From the NCBI GenBank assembly GCA_026552975.1, contig JAPMTR010000065.1, positions 45,359 to 109,358 on the forward strand: 64,000 bases of DNA, given 5' to 3'. A model generated the notes under the pieces. That model worked only from the letters and a program-made list of their open reading frames with translations, was not told the origin of the DNA and did no database searches. Position 1 is the stretch's first letter, and each line of letters begins with the position of its first letter. A program made the position numbers and the translations under genes. Positions 36,275 through 45,141 of the stretch are shown here, in pieces. The stretch comes from Candidatus Methanoperedens sp. Its GTDB lineage: Archaea; Halobacteriota; Methanosarcinia; Methanosarcinales; Methanoperedenaceae.

Positions 36275-36781
36275 TTAAATTACCTCCGCTGCGTATTTCT
36301 CTTTAACGAAAGAAATCGCGTCTTCTTTTTTCAGTCTGTGTTCATGGGATATTTTATGGCTCTCGATCTTGCGGGTGCGTATCCTGTAACCCGCTCTTTT
36401 TAAAGCTACATTAATATCCATTCCATAAATGCCGATCGTGGGGTCGTATTTCATTCCTGGAAAATCTGTATGTTCTTCTATACCGAATGAAAAATTTCCG
36501 TTCTCATCGAATTGTGAAGCATTTATCCTATTCTCGATGATCTTTAATGCTGTTTTAAGAAATTCCTGTGCATGTTTTCCCCTCAAAGTAACTTTACAAC
36601 CTATCGGTTCATGTTTCTTTATAGAAAAATTCGGCAGGGTCTTCTTGGCTATGGATCTTACAGGTTTTTGCTTAACAATGGCCTCCAGCAGTTTTTCTGC
36701 ATTGGTCAATCGCTCGCCAGATTCTCCTGTACAGATATGTACCGTGACTTTTTCGATCGAAGGTGTTCTCATTGTATTCAT
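36275..36781 (-). CDS. rpl5: Ribosomal protein uL5
   Basis: A 168-residue 5S rRNA-binding protein. [20 protein letters not shown] opens the domain, followed by [20 protein letters not shown] and a C-terminal [30 protein letters not shown] precedes the ATG at 36781, supporting this start over the ATG three codons later. Confidence 0.95.
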   Translation of the reverse strand: MNTMRTPSIEKVTVHICTGESGERLTNAEKLLEAIVKQKPVRSIAKKTLPNFSIKKHEPIGCKVTLRGKHAQEFLKTALKIIENRINASQFDENGNFSFGIEEHTDFPGMKYDPTIGIYGMDINVALKRAGYRIRTRKIESHKISHEHRLKKEDAISFVKEKYAAEVI

Positions 36782-37471
36782 TTAGACCACCTTTATTTCA
36801 GACTTATTTTCACCTATTACATATACATAATCTTCAACAGTTTCAAATTCTTTATCGCTTGATATGGCGACCATGTTCGTCCCTGAACCTCTAACTTTTC
36901 GGATCTGTTTTATCTTTCCGATCTCTCCAGAGTGTTCTCCGCCAACGATCATTGCAAGATTTCCTGTTTTATACCCGATGTGTTTTACGATATTTCTTTC
37001 AGTATCAAGAATTATCGTGTCAAAGGTCTTGTAATCATTTGATGCAAGAATGTTAGTGCCATCATGCAAGTTGAGTTGTACTGCTCCATTCTTGACGATC
37101 GTCTTGTTGTTTATCCTGCATAACTTTCCTGCACCAGCGTCTTCCTTGAACAATTTGAACCTGTTGTGGTTATCCAGCAGGACTCGATAATATTCATTGG
37201 TAGCCGGTATCGATACAATATCGAAAAGCCCGACCATATGTTTATAATCTGTTCTTGGAATGCCATCAATGCAGACATTTTTCTCGTTAATGATCGTTTT
37301 GGCTTCCCTGGCATTGTTTGCAACTTTAAGAATGTCGCGAACAACTATCAATAATGGAATACCAGTTTCCATTGAATGGGCTCCGGCATTAGCGCCAACT
37401 ACCCAGTGCTGCGTTTTTCTTACAATAGGCCATGATATTGGCGCAGCTATTCTTTTCTGATGTCTTGCCAT
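36782..37471 (-). CDS. rps4e: Ribosomal protein eS4
   Basis: A 229-residue small-subunit protein. It starts MARHQKRIAAPISWPIVRKT, followed by the S4-like RNA-binding segment VANNAREAKTIINEKNVCID, the domain NRFKLFKEDAGAGKLCRINN, and a C-terminal KOW-type segment AMIVGGEHSGEIGKIKQIRK. Its position between uL24 and uL5 is diagnostic of archaeal clusters. Confidence 0.96.
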   Translation of the reverse strand: MARHQKRIAAPISWPIVRKTQHWVVGANAGAHSMETGIPLLIVVRDILKVANNAREAKTIINEKNVCIDGIPRTDYKHMVGLFDIVSIPATNEYYRVLLDNHNRFKLFKEDAGAGKLCRINNKTIVKNGAVQLNLHDGTNILASNDYKTFDTIILDTERNIVKHIGYKTGNLAMIVGGEHSGEIGKIKQIRKVRGSGTNMVAISSDKEFETVEDYVYVIGENKSEIKVV

Positions 37472-37813
37472 TTAATCACCCAGGCGCATATCATCTTTGG
37501 TCTCTAATTTCATTATCATCACATTTGAAGGTTGAACGGGTCTTGGTACTTCGGTACCATCTGATTTTGAAACACTTACTCCATCGACCGTTATTGTCAT
37601 GCTTGTAAGATTGACCGCTGCGATCTTCCCTTCTTTTCCTCTATGATCTCCGCGCATTACTTTTACTACATCTCCAGTGCGGACTGGAATGCTTTTGATC
37701 TTATGTTTTTCCCGAAGCTCAGGGCTTAACATCGCACCCATTAATTTATGTCTTAAATGGAAAGGTGCCTGATACCTTGATTTTCTCTGTTTTCTTGGTT
37801 GTGTTGATACCAT
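37472..37813 (-). CDS. rpl24: Ribosomal protein uL24
   Basis: A 113-residue assembly-initiator protein. It begins [20 protein letters not shown] and carries the KOW motif in [20 protein letters not shown]. The archaeal N-terminal extension ([16 protein letters not shown]) is present. It abuts eS4 with no gap. Confidence 0.95.
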   Translation of the reverse strand: MVSTQPRKQRKSRYQAPFHLRHKLMGAMLSPELREKHKIKSIPVRTGDVVKVMRGDHRGKEGKIAAVNLTSMTITVDGVSVSKSDGTEVPRPVQPSNVMIMKLETKDDMRLGD

Positions 37814-37821
37814 TTTCTCAC

Positions 37822-38220
37822 CTACACGATTATAGAAGCTGCGGATGATATTTTGGAGAAACGTTCCGCTGCTTCCCGGGCTACAGGGCCTTTTATTTCA
37901 GTACCCTTTGGCACACCTTCATCATCTACGATCACTACTGCGTTATCTTCAAAAGAAACCCTCATTCCATCGGGTCGCCTGAATTCTTTTTTCTGGCGTA
38001 TTATGACCGCTTTGAAAATCTGTTTTCTGGTTTCCGGTGATCCTTTCTTAACGCTTACTATTAAAGTATCCCCGATACCGCCGCGAGGATATCTGTTCCT
38101 GACACCGCGATATTTCAATACTGATATGACTTCTACTATCCTGGCACCTGTATTATCGGCACATTCCATTCGGCTCGCCGTGTTTAATGCGCGGGGGATC
38201 TTTGCTTTCATTCCCTTCAT
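37822..38220 (-). CDS. rpl14: Ribosomal protein uL14
   Basis: A 132-residue protein at the subunit interface. [20 protein letters not shown] is the N-terminal signature, then [20 protein letters not shown] and [20 protein letters not shown]. Its start overlaps the uS17 end by four bases (ATGA type), coupling the two. Confidence 0.96.
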   Translation of the reverse strand: MKGMKAKIPRALNTASRMECADNTGARIVEVISVLKYRGVRNRYPRGGIGDTLIVSVKKGSPETRKQIFKAVIIRQKKEFRRPDGMRVSFEDNAVVIVDDEGVPKGTEIKGPVAREAAERFSKISSAASIIV

Positions 38221-38540
38221 TTTGACACCTCAACTATAACATAGGATTTTGTCTTACTCAAAGGGCGACATTCGGCAATCGTTACTTTTGCACCCTCAAC
38301 TGCATTTATACATGGGGGATTATGAGCTTGCATTTTAGATTTTCTTTTCTCGTATCGCTCATATTTTATGTTCTTTTTCACATAGGTTCTTTGCACGACG
38401 ACAGTTTTATCCATTTTGTTACTTACGACCACTCCACTTAAGACCTGGCCTCTTACGGACAGGCTTCCATGAAATGGACAATTTGGGTCTGTGCATTCTT
38501 TTGTTGGTGGTTGAACATCCAACCCAATATCACGTGTCAT
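38217..38540 (-). CDS. rps17: Ribosomal protein uS17
   Basis: A 107-residue protein with the archaeal N-terminal extension [19 protein letters not shown], containing two cysteines close together, and the OB-fold core [40 protein letters not shown] closes the domain. It lies downstream of rnp1. Confidence 0.96.
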   Translation of the reverse strand: MTRDIGLDVQPPTKECTDPNCPFHGSLSVRGQVLSGVVVSNKMDKTVVVQRTYVKKNIKYERYEKRKSKMQAHNPPCINAVEGAKVTIAECRPLSKTKSYVIVEVSK

Positions 38541-38552
38541 TATTATACCTCT

Positions 38553-38864
38553 TTATTTCCTGAATTTCTTCTTGAATTTTGTCTGTATTCTGTTTTCGGG
38601 TTGCGAGAGCAATAATCTTCCATCGACTTTTATTGTCAAAGGCAAGTAACGTTTGCCATTGACCGATGGAATGGTGAATATGAAAGATGAACAGGATTTG
38701 GGGATTTTTTTTTCCTGTGCATCAGTTCCTATTGTCAATAGGTTTTTTGTTTCATTGACTATTCTTCCCTCTATTCCGATGAGGGAATTATTTGAGCTGT
38801 ACACTACCTTGGTATCAAGACCTATGAGTTCATGGTGTATGATATTCTGTGGTGTCAGCAACAT
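38553..38864 (-). CDS. rnp1: RNase P protein component 1 (Rpp29/Pop4 homologue)
   Basis: A 103-residue Sm-like protein of archaeal RNase P, which trims tRNA 5' leaders. LTPQNIIHHELIGLDTKVVY, then SLIGIEGRIVNETKNLLTIG and KSCSSFIFTIPSVNGKRYLP, match Rpp29. It sits directly after uL29 (stop and start overlap at 38864). Many archaea have a SUI1/aIF1 gene between uL29 and rnp1; none is present here. Confidence 0.93.
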   Translation of the reverse strand: MLLTPQNIIHHELIGLDTKVVYSSNNSLIGIEGRIVNETKNLLTIGTDAQEKKIPKSCSSFIFTIPSVNGKRYLPLTIKVDGRLLLSQPENRIQTKFKKKFRK

Positions 38865-39064
38865 TATTTCGCAGACTCCGTCTGGATCGTTTTTATCCGT
38901 GCGATCGTTCTTCTGATCTCTTTTATCTTGCCTGGACTTTCAGGGGCGCCGCCTGCTGAAGTTATGGCGCGTTCCCTTATTAGTTCCATCACAAGTTTGT
39001 CAAGTTCATCCTGTCTTTCATCCGAATTCATTTTTCTGACTTCTTCAGATCTTAATATCGCCAT
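38864..39064 (-). CDS. rpl29: Ribosomal protein uL29
   Basis: A 66-residue two-helix protein at the exit tunnel: [20 protein letters not shown], followed by [20 protein letters not shown] and a C-terminal [20 protein letters not shown]. It follows uS3 by three bases and overlaps the start of rnp1 by one base. Confidence 0.95.
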   Translation of the reverse strand: MAILRSEEVRKMNSDERQDELDKLVMELIRERAITSAGGAPESPGKIKEIRRTIARIKTIQTESAK

Positions 39065-39067
39065 TGT

Positions 39068-39907
39068 TCATTCCTCCTGCTTATGGGTTCGTGACGCCGG
39101 GTGCCAGTAATCATACTCGGAATGTTTATGTTCAAGAACATCGCCATGCATTCGTTCTTCAATATTACCTGAATGACCTTCTTCCGGAACTTTTTCCTTT
39201 GTGGCCTGAGGTGCTGGTTTATTGATTTCAGGTACTGGTGTCGGGGCAGACTTTACGAGTTCTTTTATGCCTTCCGGTTTCTTTGCGGCTGGAACAAGTT
39301 CCTGGGGAGCAGTATATTCTACTGTTTTGAACCTTCCCGGAAGCTTGACCGAAGGTCGGATCAGCCTTACGCGACATCCGATAACCCCGAGTTTCTTTAT
39401 GGCAACTGCAAAGCCTTTATCAACAAGCTCCATTGCCGGGTTACCTGCATGAAGCATATTACCTGCTACGAACTTTTCAGTTCTTTTTCTTGGGCCTGTT
39501 AATTTGCCTGCAATGTCGATCTCACATCCAAGTGCTCCGGATTCCATTATTCTTCGAAGCATGTTATGGCCTGCTTTCCTGAAATATAAGCCGCGTTCAA
39601 TAGCTCCAGCCAGTCTTGATGCCATCATCTGTGCATTCAGCTCAGGGATCTTTACTTCCTGGACATCGATCTGAGGATTATCCACTTTGAATACTGCTTC
39701 AAGATCGTGTGTGAGCTTATGGATCGTTCTTCCACCTTTGCCGATGATCATGCCTGGTTTTTCAGCAAATATAGTCACCTGGGTGCCCATTGGGGTCCTG
39801 TTGATATTCATGCCTCCATACCCTGCCCTTTCCAGTTGCTTGGAAAAGTATTCAGCCAGCTGGGTTTTGTCATATCCAAGTTTAACGAATTTTCTTTCAA
39901 CGCCCAT
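39068..39907 (-). CDS. rps3: Ribosomal protein uS3 with a long C-terminal extension
   Basis: A 279-residue protein. The KH domain shows GMIIGKGGRTIHKLTHDLEA, and the S3 C-domain shows GALGCEIDIAGKLTGPRKRT and ATIs-type basic strands ending KLGVIGCRVRLIRPSVKLP. The last ~65 residues, after PAKKPEGIKEL-type sequence, are a Pro/Glu/Lys- and later His-rich tail ending THKQEE. Such tails vary among archaea. The start overlaps the end of uL22 by one base. Confidence 0.95.
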   Translation of the reverse strand: MGVERKFVKLGYDKTQLAEYFSKQLERAGYGGMNINRTPMGTQVTIFAEKPGMIIGKGGRTIHKLTHDLEAVFKVDNPQIDVQEVKIPELNAQMMASRLAGAIERGLYFRKAGHNMLRRIMESGALGCEIDIAGKLTGPRKRTEKFVAGNMLHAGNPAMELVDKGFAVAIKKLGVIGCRVRLIRPSVKLPGRFKTVEYTAPQELVPAAKKPEGIKELVKSAPTPVPEINKPAPQATKEKVPEEGHSGNIEERMHGDVLEHKHSEYDYWHPASRTHKQEE

Positions 39908-40353
39908 TATTGCACCTCAGCGATCATTTCCACGGTAACGGTTTCCCCTCTTTTTGGCGTAGCTCTTCCCTGTGCCCTGGGGTATTGCCCCATATAAGTA
40001 TGCCCTTTCTTGGTCGCTATATGAGTGATCCTCATTGTTTCCGGATCAAGCCCTTTATAAGTGGCATTACTCTGGGCATTTTTTAAGACTTTTAGGAATT
40101 CCTTTGCAGCCTTCTGGGGGTATCTTCCAGAAGCCATTCCCCTCTTGTGAGGTACATTTCGTACATATCTTTTATATGGTACAGCCTGTTTTAGTACCGC
40201 TACATTTTCAAGAAATTTCTGTGCTATTTCAAGATTCATGCCCTTGATCGCTGTAGCGAGCTCATGTGCCTGTTTTCTTGAAATATGAAGTTCTTTTCCC
40301 ATAGCCTTTGATGTTTTTTCAGGTGATGGTTCAATAGAAAAATTTAATTTCAT
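39907..40353 (-). CDS. rpl22: Ribosomal protein uL22
   Basis: 148 residues from the ATG at 40353 (MKLNFSIEPSPEKTSKAMGK). A GTG at 40362 lies inside the uS19 end and would add three residues. ISRKQAHELATAIKGMNLEI and YKGLDPETMRITHIATKKGH are L22 signatures, with the archaeal block GRATPKRGETVTVEM at the end. It lines the peptide exit tunnel. Confidence 0.95.
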   Translation of the reverse strand: MKLNFSIEPSPEKTSKAMGKELHISRKQAHELATAIKGMNLEIAQKFLENVAVLKQAVPYKRYVRNVPHKRGMASGRYPQKAAKEFLKVLKNAQSNATYKGLDPETMRITHIATKKGHTYMGQYPRAQGRATPKRGETVTVEMIAEVQ

Positions 40354-40358
40354 ATATA

Positions 40359-40772
40359 TCACTTCAATGGAACGAATTTGCTTGATTTTGTTGCGCCTAT
40401 ACCTGCTGCACCGTGAGATACTTTCTTACGTGTCAGCACAAATTCCCCGAAATAATGCCCCATCATTTCTGGAAGAATGTCTACTGGCATGAAGTCTTTG
40501 CCACTGTGGATCGATATTTTCAGTCCGACCATATCTGGCAGGACTATCATATCACGCAAATGTGTCCTGATATTCGGGTCTCTTATTTTGACCTTATGCA
40601 GTAATTTCTTATGATCCTCGGATAGTCCACGCTGCAAAGTCCGGCGCTGTCTTGAAGGAACAAGAAGTGCGAACTCATCCTGACTTAACTTTTTCAATTC
40701 CTCAAGGGATTTTCCTCTGAAGGTAAATTCACCCTTTCTCTTTGGTATTTTTGATGATTCCCGTCTTGCCAT
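40359..40772 (-). CDS. rps19: Ribosomal protein uS19
   Basis: A 137-residue archaeal uS19. The N-terminal extension [20 protein letters not shown] is followed by the core [20 protein letters not shown] and [20 protein letters not shown], and the tail [17 protein letters not shown]. It binds the head of the 30S subunit. Confidence 0.96.
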   Translation of the reverse strand: MARRESSKIPKRKGEFTFRGKSLEELKKLSQDEFALLVPSRQRRTLQRGLSEDHKKLLHKVKIRDPNIRTHLRDMIVLPDMVGLKISIHSGKDFMPVDILPEMMGHYFGEFVLTRKKVSHGAAGIGATKSSKFVPLK

Positions 40773-40777
40773 TTAAC

Positions 40778-41491
40778 TCACCTCTTGTATCCTGTTCTTC
40801 TTGCAGCAATAGAACCGACTTTTCTTCCTGGCGGTGTTCCTCTTGCTACTGTCTTTGGTCTTCCAGGGTGCTGGCGTCCTCCGCCTCCGAATGGATGGTC
40901 GACCACATTCATCGCTACGCCTCTGCTTCTTGGCCATTTGCGTGCCCTTACTTTCATCCTGTAGAATTTCTTTCCTGCCTTGACGAATGGTTTTTCTGTC
41001 CTTCCACTTCCTGCAACGACGCCGATGGTCGCCCTGCATTTTGGATTCAGCCATTTCATTTCACCGCTTGGAAGCTGTACGATCGTCTTGCCCGCATCAT
41101 GCGCTACAAGTATGCCATACATACCACTGGCGCGGGCAAATTTCCCGCCATCGCCAGGCTGTGATTCTACATTACAGATCGGTATTCCTTCAGGTATCTC
41201 GGCAAGTACCAGCGTATTTCCGGGCTCTACTGGTGCGGATATGCCACACTGGATCACCTGGTTCACTTCTGTTCCTTCCGGAATAAGCATCAGCCTTTCT
41301 TCGCCATTACTGAATGAAATGCGTGCTATCGGTGCAGAACGTGCAGTATCATGTATGATTTCAAGCACTTTTCCACTAACAATCCCTTCTACAACCTTCA
41401 AGTGTTCGAGATTTGCTTTGAATTTATGAGACGGTGCTGTATATGTAGGAGATCCTTTTCCCCTACTTTGACCCATTACTCTTTTTCCCAT
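40778..41491 (-). CDS. rpl2: Ribosomal protein uL2
   Basis: 237 residues from the ATG at 41491 (MGKRVMGQSRGKGSPTYTAP), with AAGGTGAGAAA directly upstream. The longer frame to 41527 overlaps uL23 and is unlikely. Signatures are GNTLVLAEIPEGIPICNVES and the peptidyl-transferase loop RGVAMNVVDHPFGGGGRQHP. It is essential for 23S assembly and transferase function. Confidence 0.96.
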   Translation of the reverse strand: MGKRVMGQSRGKGSPTYTAPSHKFKANLEHLKVVEGIVSGKVLEIIHDTARSAPIARISFSNGEERLMLIPEGTEVNQVIQCGISAPVEPGNTLVLAEIPEGIPICNVESQPGDGGKFARASGMYGILVAHDAGKTIVQLPSGEMKWLNPKCRATIGVVAGSGRTEKPFVKAGKKFYRMKVRARKWPRSRGVAMNVVDHPFGGGGRQHPGRPKTVARGTPPGRKVGSIAARRTGYKR

Positions 41492-41501
41492 TTTCTCACC
41501 T

Positions 41502-41747
41502 TTAGAATATTCCCAGCCTTGAAGCAAGTTCCGTTGCGGTATTTGGTTTTGAGAAACTCACTATAGCTTTCTTTTTTCCTTTCATTGTCATCATTATATT
41601 GATGCGTTCTACCTTTACATTAAAGAGTGATTCTATCTCTCTTTTCACTTTTGGTTTTGTATCATTGACATCAACGATGAACTGGAGGACATTGTCCTTT
41701 TCAGCCATCAGGGTTGCTTTTTCTGTTACGAATGGATGCTGTATCAT
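41502..41747 (-). CDS. rpl23: Ribosomal protein uL23
   Basis: An 81-residue exit-tunnel protein that docks SRP and Sec[21 protein letters not shown], then [20 protein letters not shown] and [20 protein letters not shown]. It overlaps the uL4 stop by four bases, indicating coupling. Confidence 0.96.
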   Translation of the reverse strand: MIQHPFVTEKATLMAEKDNVLQFIVDVNDTKPKVKREIESLFNVKVERINIMMTMKGKKKAIVSFSKPNTATELASRLGIF

Positions 41748-42496
41748 TCCATTGCCTCCTCGAGTTTTGATATTGCTGACTCGGTATATATTGTCAGGCG
41801 CCCCGCATGTGTTCCGGGAGCCAGCAATTCAGCATTGAGCTGGTCATAATTGATCACATCGACACCGGCAAGATTGCGTGCTGCCTTTACGACATTACTG
41901 TCCTGCGCTGTTACGAACAGAATGCTCTTTGGTTGTTTGTATCGCCTTCCCCGCAATTTTCCTTTGCCTGCTCTGACTCTTGTTTGTTTTGCTCTTAAGA
42001 TATCATCCCACACATTAGCTGCCTCAAGGAATGATCTTACATCTTTTGTTTTTGCAAGTTCGCTAAAGTCATCAGTAACTACAAGAGGCAATGATGCAGT
42101 GAATCTGTGCCCTCTCTTTTTTACAAGTTCAATATTTCCGGTTGCTGCAAGTGCTGATCTTATTGCTTTCTTGCGTTCCTTGTCATTGATCTTTTCAGTC
42201 CTGTCAGCTTCTGGTTTGGGGGGATGTGCCTGCCTGCCTTTAACGGCCTGCGGTATCCTTGCTGCCTTACTGCCATTTGCGATCCTGGCAACACGTGATA
42301 CGCCTCTTCCAGGGCCCCAGCCTTCTGCTGAAGTCCTTAAGCCTGCATACATATGCGGCCCATAGGGCTGCATGCGATTTGCCTGTGCCGCAAGCACTGC
42401 CTTTTTTATAAGATCAGGGCGGTACGGCTCATCAAATAGTTTTGAAGTGATTTTTTTCGTAGAATTTCCTGATAAGTCTATTATATTCAAATCCAT
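41744..42496 (-). CDS. rpl4: Ribosomal protein uL4
   Basis: 250 residues from the ATG at 42496 ([20 protein letters not shown]), just after uL3 ends. The archaeal signature [20 protein letters not shown] lies in the long loop reaching the tunnel, with [20 protein letters not shown] after it. The C-terminal [20 protein letters not shown] is typical. Confidence 0.96.
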   Translation of the reverse strand: MDLNIIDLSGNSTKKITSKLFDEPYRPDLIKKAVLAAQANRMQPYGPHMYAGLRTSAEGWGPGRGVSRVARIANGSKAARIPQAVKGRQAHPPKPEADRTEKINDKERKKAIRSALAATGNIELVKKRGHRFTASLPLVVTDDFSELAKTKDVRSFLEAANVWDDILRAKQTRVRAGKGKLRGRRYKQPKSILFVTAQDSNVVKAARNLAGVDVINYDQLNAELLAPGTHAGRLTIYTESAISKLEEAME

Positions 42497-42500
42497 GGTA

Positions 42501-43514
42501 TTACCCCTGCTTTGATTCAAGGCTTATATACGTTATTTCAGGTGCCTGGCCCTGTGATTGTTTCTTTGGTCTGATCGCGGGTCTCATTCGTACCAGTCTC
42601 TTGACGGGTCCAGGTATGCTTCCCTTGATAATTACGTAATCATTCCTGACAATTCCATAATTCAAAAATCCACCTTCAGGGGTCACAGCCTTTCCGTCTT
42701 TGCCCATTTGCATGATCCGTTTGTTGAATTCTGTTCTCTGGTGGTATCCTGTCTGTCCCTGCTGTGGTACTCTCCAGCTAACATGCGATGGATGCCATGG
42801 TCCAAGTGTGCCGATCTGTCTTACACTTCCTGCTCTTGAGTGTTTGTTCTTTGCAAGCTGTATACCCCATCGTTTTACTGGCCCCTGGTTTCCTTTTCCT
42901 ATTGTTATTCCGACGAGATCTATTACATCACCATTATTGAAAACATCGTTAATACTGATATTTTTTCCAAGGAGACCTTTGGCATACTGGAAGCGAGCCA
43001 TCAGATCTGTTCCACCGATATTATTCTCCATGATCTCAGGTTTTTTCTTCGGTGTACCTGTGACTTTCTCAGGCATCGTGTACATTACTAACCTGATATC
43101 TTTTGCGATCCCGTCTTTTATTAGCTGTTCGATCTTGGCAATTGCTGCTGGAAGATCATTTTTCTTGGGTATGGTAATTGCCCTGTTGAGTTCTTTGTCA
43201 AGATCGGTCGTCCATGCTTCTGCTATTGCAGATGCCCCATAAGTTGTATTCTTGTATAGCCGTATTGCTGCAACTTTCATTGCAGGAACTTCCATAATGG
43301 TGACGGGAACTGAAATTTCCATCCCGTTCGTTAAACTGTTCGGGATCTCGTCTTTCATTATGATATGTGTCATACCGGCCTTGTATCCTGCAAATCCTAA
43401 CAGTTTTGCCTCTTTTTGTACAGGCCATGCTCTCACACGGGCTACTTCGCTATTTGCTCTAACACGGGGACTATATGCGATAGATCCACGTCTTGGTCTG
43501 TGCGGATGTGACAT
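42501..43514 (-). CDS. rpl3: Ribosomal protein uL3
   Basis: The first gene of the cluster, 337 residues starting [40 protein letters not shown] and the long loop [20 protein letters not shown] are archaeal uL3 signatures near the peptidyl-transferase centre. GGAGG lies six bases before the ATG and a TATA-like TATTAAAT about 30 bases upstream, so the whole cluster can be read from here. Confidence 0.96.
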   Translation of the reverse strand: MSHPHRPRRGSIAYSPRVRANSEVARVRAWPVQKEAKLLGFAGYKAGMTHIIMKDEIPNSLTNGMEISVPVTIMEVPAMKVAAIRLYKNTTYGASAIAEAWTTDLDKELNRAITIPKKNDLPAAIAKIEQLIKDGIAKDIRLVMYTMPEKVTGTPKKKPEIMENNIGGTDLMARFQYAKGLLGKNISINDVFNNGDVIDLVGITIGKGNQGPVKRWGIQLAKNKHSRAGSVRQIGTLGPWHPSHVSWRVPQQGQTGYHQRTEFNKRIMQMGKDGKAVTPEGGFLNYGIVRNDYVIIKGSIPGPVKRLVRMRPAIRPKKQSQGQAPEITYISLESKQG

Positions 43515-43720
43515 TTGTTTCCTCCTTTGTCTACAATATTAATTTAATACGTGGGAGTATTTTTACTGCAAGTTGCAAACCCGAAAAAGGTAATTGCAAA
43601 TATGTCTTCACAAATAGATTTTGACTTACACGCATTTATGGGCTTACGAAAACGCATTGGCCCTGCAATTCATCAAATCCGACTTTGATCGACTTCACCT
43701 TGCGTAATATATACGCATCG
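43515..43720 (-). promoter_or_regulatory. Promoter and leader region of the ribosomal protein cluster
   Basis: On the minus strand a proximal TATA-like TATTAAATTAATATT lies around 43536-43550 and GGAGG at 43519-43523. A second promoter-like GCGTATATATTACGC (43702-43716) lies ~190 bases upstream of uL3. Between them a hairpin with perfect arms ATCAAA and TTTGAT (43672-43677 with 43684-43689) would be in the leader of transcripts from the distal promoter. It could be an autoregulatory r-protein target; this is not shown by the sequence alone. The 43721-43804 stretch is AT-rich with nothing recognised. Confidence 0.4.
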
Positions 43721-43804
43721 TACTTTGCGCCTTAAATGAATAAGAAGTATATAATGATTTGGCAAAAAAAGATGCAAAAAAAAAAATACTTTCATACGAA
43801 TATA

Positions 43805-44185
43805 TCAATTGCCTTTTGAAAGACTGTTAAAATCAGTAAGTTCCACTGGCAATAATTTACTCACGTATGGTTTCAATCTGCTGTACCATTCAAATGAGAA
43901 TAATACAAGTACTCCGGGAACCAGCAAATTAAATAAACCAAAATACGTATCAATATGTATCATATATTCAAAGAAACCAAACAATATAATGATCACGCTT
44001 AAAAATGATGCATACATGCAGTTTCTTTGTACAAATGAATCTGTCACTATCAACTGTTTTTTTTCCTTGTCAACATTATTCCATAAGATGATTGTTTGAA
44101 TAGAAAGAAAGAAAAAAAATAAGTATGATATAAATATGTATGACTCTAAAAATTTTGCAATAATAAATTGTCCTGTAATATCCAT
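43805..44185 (-). CDS. Small multi-pass membrane protein (family A)
   Basis: A 126-residue protein with four hydrophobic helices (for example FISYLFFFFLSIQTIILW and VPGVLVLFSFEWYSRLKPY). A polar loop carries TDSFVQRNCMYASFLSV. The same topology and a similar DSF-x-R loop occur in the protein at 50475-50852, so the two look like distant members of one family. An 11-base palindrome sits 26 bases before the start. No enzyme motif is visible; a small sensor or accessory membrane protein is possible. Confidence 0.6.
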   Translation of the reverse strand: MDITGQFIIAKFLESYIFISYLFFFFLSIQTIILWNNVDKEKKQLIVTDSFVQRNCMYASFLSVIIILFGFFEYMIHIDTYFGLFNLLVPGVLVLFSFEWYSRLKPYVSKLLPVELTDFNSLSKGN

Positions 44186-44210
44186 GATATCAACCTTCCT
44201 TATCCAACTA

Positions 44211-44230
44211 ATTATGATAATTATTATAAT
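44211..44230. promoter_or_regulatory. Fur-box-like palindrome upstream of the 43805-44185 gene
   Basis: ATTATGATAAT followed by TATTATAAT, the third copy of the 11-base palindrome seen at 1600 and 10118, lies 26-45 bases upstream of the start codon at 44185, where an operator overlapping an archaeal promoter would be expected. Confidence 0.35.
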
Positions 44231-44268
44231 AAATGTTTCGGCTGGTAATATGATTATTTATAAAAAAA

Positions 44269-45141
44269 TTATTTTACCAGGTCAAGCAAATATTCTACGA
44301 CCCCAACTGTAACATCCACTCCAGTTGCGTCAAATATCCCCTTACCAGAAGGCGTTCCGTTGATCTCAATAACATAAGGCCTGTCACCTTCTATTATATC
44401 CACACCTGCATATGTCGTTCCGATGGCTTTTGAAGCCTTCAGGCTTAATTTCTCCTGCTTCGCGGTCAATGTACAGGGTTTTGCAGTTCCACCCTGGCTC
44501 AGGTTGTTGATCCAGTTCCCTTCAGGCGCTATCCTGTATATTGACCCCGCGACTTTATTATTAACAATGAATACCCTGACATCTCTTCCTGGATTGGCTA
44601 TGAATTTTTGGAGATATACCAGGCCATTAGTTTTCATTATTTCCATTAGTCTGGATCTCCCTTTGTCATTGTTCCTTAAACATTCAACCCCGATCCCTTT
44701 ATACCCAAAAACCGGCTTCGAAACCGCGGTACCAAATGTAGTCAATGCAACAATCCCCTCTTTGAGAGAATTCGTTACAATGGTAGCAGGAGTAGTAATC
44801 CCATTTTTTTGGAAGATGTAACTCGAAACATATTTATTGGCAGCTTTTGCTATTGAATCCGGGGAATTGATAATCGCTACCCCCATCTCTTCAAGCTGGC
44901 ACAGGATATCGAACCTGAAAGAAACATCATTCTTTGTTGATGACCCAAGATCTCTTACTATAATTGCATCAAGGTCGGCAAGATCGATATTCCCTGAATA
45001 TAGCTTGTCGGATGCAATTCTTGATGTTGCATCACCAAGGCTTAACATTAGTGGTTCCATCCCGGATCTCCGGATGGAGTTTTGTAAAGCGACACAAGTC
45101 CAATCTGTCGGATCTGTCATGGATATGCCGATCTTTTTCAT
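44269..45141 (-). CDS. mptN: Tetrahydromethanopterin:L-glutamate ligase (RimK-type ATP-grasp)
   Basis: A 290-residue ATP-grasp ligase. MKKIGISMTDPTDWTCVALQ opens the family. AAVSKPVFGYKGIGV-type sequence (GTAVSKPVFGYKGIGVECL), VYLQKFIANPGRDVRVFIVN and VIEINGTPSGKGIFDATGVD are ATP- and metal-binding blocks. RimK-like members in methanogens add glutamate to tetrahydromethanopterin (MptN) or coenzyme F420 (CofF). MptN is preferred because Methanosarcinales use tetrahydrosarcinapterin, but CofF cannot be excluded without phylogeny. The start overlaps the pelota stop by four bases. Confidence 0.78.
   Translation of the reverse strand: MKKIGISMTDPTDWTCVALQNSIRRSGMEPLMLSLGDATSRIASDKLYSGNIDLADLDAIIVRDLGSSTKNDVSFRFDILCQLEEMGVAIINSPDSIAKAANKYVSSYIFQKNGITTPATIVTNSLKEGIVALTTFGTAVSKPVFGYKGIGVECLRNNDKGRSRLMEIMKTNGLVYLQKFIANPGRDVRVFIVNNKVAGSIYRIAPEGNWINNLSQGGTAKPCTLTAKQEKLSLKASKAIGTTYAGVDIIEGDRPYVIEINGTPSGKGIFDATGVDVTVGVVEYLLDLVK

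Noticed and set aside
43544..43657. 37-residue minus-strand frame in the uL3 leader
   Set aside because: It has no ribosome site, no recognisable composition of a protein and overlaps the proximal promoter of the ribosomal cluster.
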